From: Syntrophobacterales bacterium
GTDB lineage: Bacteria > Desulfobacterota > Desulfobaccia > Desulfobaccales > 0-14-0-80-60-11
Direction of reading: 5' to 3'
Length of the DNA stretch: 7,059 nucleotides
Assembly (NCBI GenBank): GCA_020052215.1
Contig: JAGVPN010000122.1
Location: forward strand, 1-7,059
This document shows, one piece after another, positions 5,718-7,059 of this stretch. Under the pieces are notes generated by a model, which was not told the origin of the DNA, ran no database searches, and worked only from the letters and a program-made list of their open reading frames with translations. Within the stretch, counting starts at the first letter, position 1, and each line of letters starts with the position of its first letter. A program made the position numbers and the translations under genes.

Positions 5718-5723
5718 ATGAAA

Positions 5724-6851
5724 ATGATGACGATGATGCGCAAGATTTTGATGTTGGGTATTGCTATGGTGCTATTAACCGCCGGTCTGGCCTTCGGGGC
5801 CGATCCCATCAAGATCGGCTCGGTGCTGCGGCTGTCCATCGGCGCCGAGCACGGCATCCCCTCCCAGCGAGGGGTGGAACTGGCCGTGGCTGAGGTGAAC
5901 AAGGCCGGCGGCATCAACGGCCGCCAGGTGCAAGTGATCTTCGAAGACGAGAAAGACTCCCCCACCGCCTGCGTCAACGCGGTGCAGAAACTTATCAACG
6001 TCGATAAGGTCGTCGCCATCGTCGGTCCCATGACCTCCGGCGGCGTCCTGGCCGCGGGTCCCACCGCGGAAACCGCCAAGACCGTGTGCGTCACCCCCAC
6101 CGCCACTTCCCCCAAGGTTAGCGGCATGGGCGAATTCGTCTGCCGGGGCTGCTCCCGCATCGACCTCCAGTCCAAGCTCCTGACGGAATACGTCGCCAAG
6201 AACTGGAAGCCCAAGAGCGTGGCCATCCTGTTCTCTAACGAGCCCTACGGCAAGGGCTGCGCCGACCTCTTCGGCAAGGACTTTGAGAAGCTGGGGATCA
6301 AGGTGGTGGCCAATGAATCTTTTATGCGGGGCTCCCGGGACTTCAAGGCCCAGCTCACCACGATCAACGCGGCCAACCCGGACATCCTGTTCATCCCCGG
6401 CTATACCCAGGAGACCGCCCCCGCCGCGGCCCAGGCCCGGCAGTTAGGCATGAAGCAGCGGATCTTGGGGGTCTACGGCGACATGGACCAGGTCTACATT
6501 GAGCTGGCCGGTCCCGCCGCCGAGGGCCACGTCATCGCCAGCGAATACGACGAGGAATACAACACCCCGAAGAACCAGGCCTTCAAGAAAGCCTATTATG
6601 CCCTGGCCAAGGAGAAAAAGGACCCGGTGAACATCATGTTCGCGGCCCTCACTTACGACGCCACCTCCCTGATCCTGGACGGCATGAAAAAATACGGCCC
6701 CACCAGCGCCGGGATCCAGAAATATCTCAAGGAAGTCAAGGACCACGACGGCGTCACCGGCAAGCTCAGCTTTGACGGCAAAAACGACGTGGTCAAAGGC
6801 GGGGTCTACATCCTGGAAGTCAAGGGCGGCAAGTACGTCAAGGTGCAGTAA
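5724..6851 (+). CDS. livK: LivK-type periplasmic substrate-binding protein of a Liv/HAAT ABC importer
   Basis: 375 residues from ATG 5724, or 377 from ATG 5718; the earlier ATG touches the SD and is disfavoured. A Sec signal peptide is evident: MMTMMRK, then hydrophobic ILMLGIAMVLLTAGLAF, with likely cleavage after Ala-Phe-Gly before ADPIKIG. There is no lipobox Cys, so the mature protein should be a free periplasmic protein. The body is a Peripla_BP_6 two-lobe binding protein: DPIKIGSVLRLSIGAEHGIP, RGVELAVAEVNKAGGINGR, FEDEKDSP, VAIVGPMTSGGVLAAGP, then second-lobe AILFSNEPYGKG and PDILFIPGY. The ligand-contact segment reads TPTATSP. A CRGC pair follows at an unusual place and could form a disulfide. 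The ligand cannot be assigned; amino acids, aromatic acids and other small acids are all known for the family. The strong SD fits the high expression needed for a binding protein. Confidence 0.95.
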   Translation: MMTMMRKILMLGIAMVLLTAGLAFGADPIKIGSVLRLSIGAEHGIPSQRGVELAVAEVNKAGGINGRQVQVIFEDEKDSPTACVNAVQKLINVDKVVAIVGPMTSGGVLAAGPTAETAKTVCVTPTATSPKVSGMGEFVCRGCSRIDLQSKLLTEYVAKNWKPKSVAILFSNEPYGKGCADLFGKDFEKLGIKVVANESFMRGSRDFKAQLTTINAANPDILFIPGYTQETAPAAAQARQLGMKQRILGVYGDMDQVYIELAGPAAEGHVIASEYDEEYNTPKNQAFKKAYYALAKEKKDPVNIMFAALTYDATSLILDGMKKYGPTSAGIQKYLKEVKDHDGVTGKLSFDGKNDVVKGGVYILEVKGGKYVKVQ

Positions 6852-6855
6852 AGCT

Positions 6856-6878
6856 GGTTTTTAGTTTTTGGTTTTTGG
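6856..6878 (+). repeat. GGTTTTT/AGTTTTT heptamer array after livK
   Basis: GGTTTTT, AGTTTTT, GGTTTTT, GG, starting four bases after the livK TAA. It has the same 7-base period and position directly after a stop codon as the arrays after livM, livG and livF. No inverted partner is present before the window ends. Confidence 0.7.
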
Positions 6879-6880
6879 TG

Positions 6881-6912
6881 AAAAAAAGTCGGGCCGGCGC
6901 CATCGCCGGCCC
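6881..6912 (-). terminator. Intrinsic terminator for minus-strand transcription
   Basis: A perfect 9-bp stem GGGCCGGCG/CGCCGGCCC (6891-6899 with 6904-6912, loop CCAT). On the minus strand the stem is followed by GAC and seven T (the A-tract 6881-6887). It would stop a converging transcript entering from the right. Confidence 0.7.
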
Positions 6913-6914
6913 GT

Positions 6915-6944
6915 GAACCGTCGGGGCGGCGGTTCTAGATTTTT
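6915..6944 (+). terminator. Likely intrinsic terminator of the livK transcript
   Basis: Stem GAACCGTC/GGCGGTTC (6915-6922 with 6928-6935, one T·G pair, loop GGGGC), then TAGATTTTT. The T-tract is short and offset by four bases, so efficiency may be moderate. Confidence 0.55.
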
Positions 6945-6950
6945 CAAGAT

Positions 6951-6978
6951 AAAAAAGTCGGGTGGGGAATTCCCGCCC
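6951..6978 (-). terminator. Second minus-strand intrinsic terminator
   Basis: Stem GGGTGGG/CCCGCCC (6960-6966 with 6972-6978, one T·G pair, loop GAATT). On the minus strand it is followed by GAC and six T (A-tract 6951-6956). It shares AAAAAAGTCGGG with the terminator at 6881-6912, giving two tandem minus-strand terminators. Confidence 0.6.
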
Positions 6979-7059
6979 TAGCTTAATTCCGGCTTCCTGA
7001 TAACCCCGGCGGTTTGATTGTGACTGGGTATTACCTTTTCCCCTTTTTGCCCTCATACC

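Noticed and set aside
6838..7056. 72-codon minus-strand open frame at the right edge
   Set aside because: It reads through two terminator hairpins, the heptamer array and into livK. Its protein shows no domain pattern and its composition follows the repeats.

Overview
The window is one strand of a high-GC bacterial chromosome carrying a branched-chain-amino-acid-type (Liv/HAAT) ABC importer cluster. All real genes read left to right: livH (3' part only) – livM – livG – livF – a small four-helix-bundle gene – a phenylacetate-CoA-ligase-like gene – livK. Pairing a Liv-type importer with a PaaK-like ligase, together with the repeat-rich spacers, suggests an anaerobic Desulfobacterota-type ('deltaproteobacterial') organism. 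That placement is an inference from style and context, not a demonstrated taxonomy.

Layout. 1-684 is the end of LivH. It overlaps LivM (681-1649) by ATGA, the tight spacing expected of a liv operon. Spacing then becomes abnormal: about 400 bp separates livM from livG (2046-2831), about 260 bp separates livG from livF (3091-3828), and about 470 bp separates livF from the ligase (4302-5552). LivK (5724-6851) follows after a 170-bp spacer and is followed by hairpin terminators for both strands. I see nothing recognisable in the last 80 bases.

The interesting part is in the gaps. The livF–ligase gap is a discrete unit (about 3826-4291). It is bounded by near-perfect 31-bp inverted arrays of a 7-base repeat (AGTAGTC) and encloses an AT-rich gene for a four-helix-bundle protein of the 23S rRNA intervening-sequence (S23/Avd-like) family. 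The livM–livG gap has the same design: inverted heptamer arrays (TTAGCAG/TAGTCAG) sit exactly on the livM stop codon and the livG start codon, and between them lies a decayed 5' fragment of a gene of the same family (about 1716-1808). I read this as two members, one intact and one decayed, of a four-helix-bundle-protein-associated insertion element with heptamer ends. The livG–livF gap and the region after livK start or end with other 7-base repeats (CGGTTTT, GGTTTTT), again touching the stop or start codons.

How the genes work together. LivK binds the ligand in the periplasm, LivH and LivM form the membrane channel, and LivG and LivF are the two ATPases. The ligase could activate an imported acid to its CoA thioester, but it has an altered phosphate-binding loop and lacks the usual C-terminal lysine motif, so its activity is doubtful. 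The insertions appear to have pushed livG away from its original ribosome-binding site, and neither livG nor livF now has a recognisable one.
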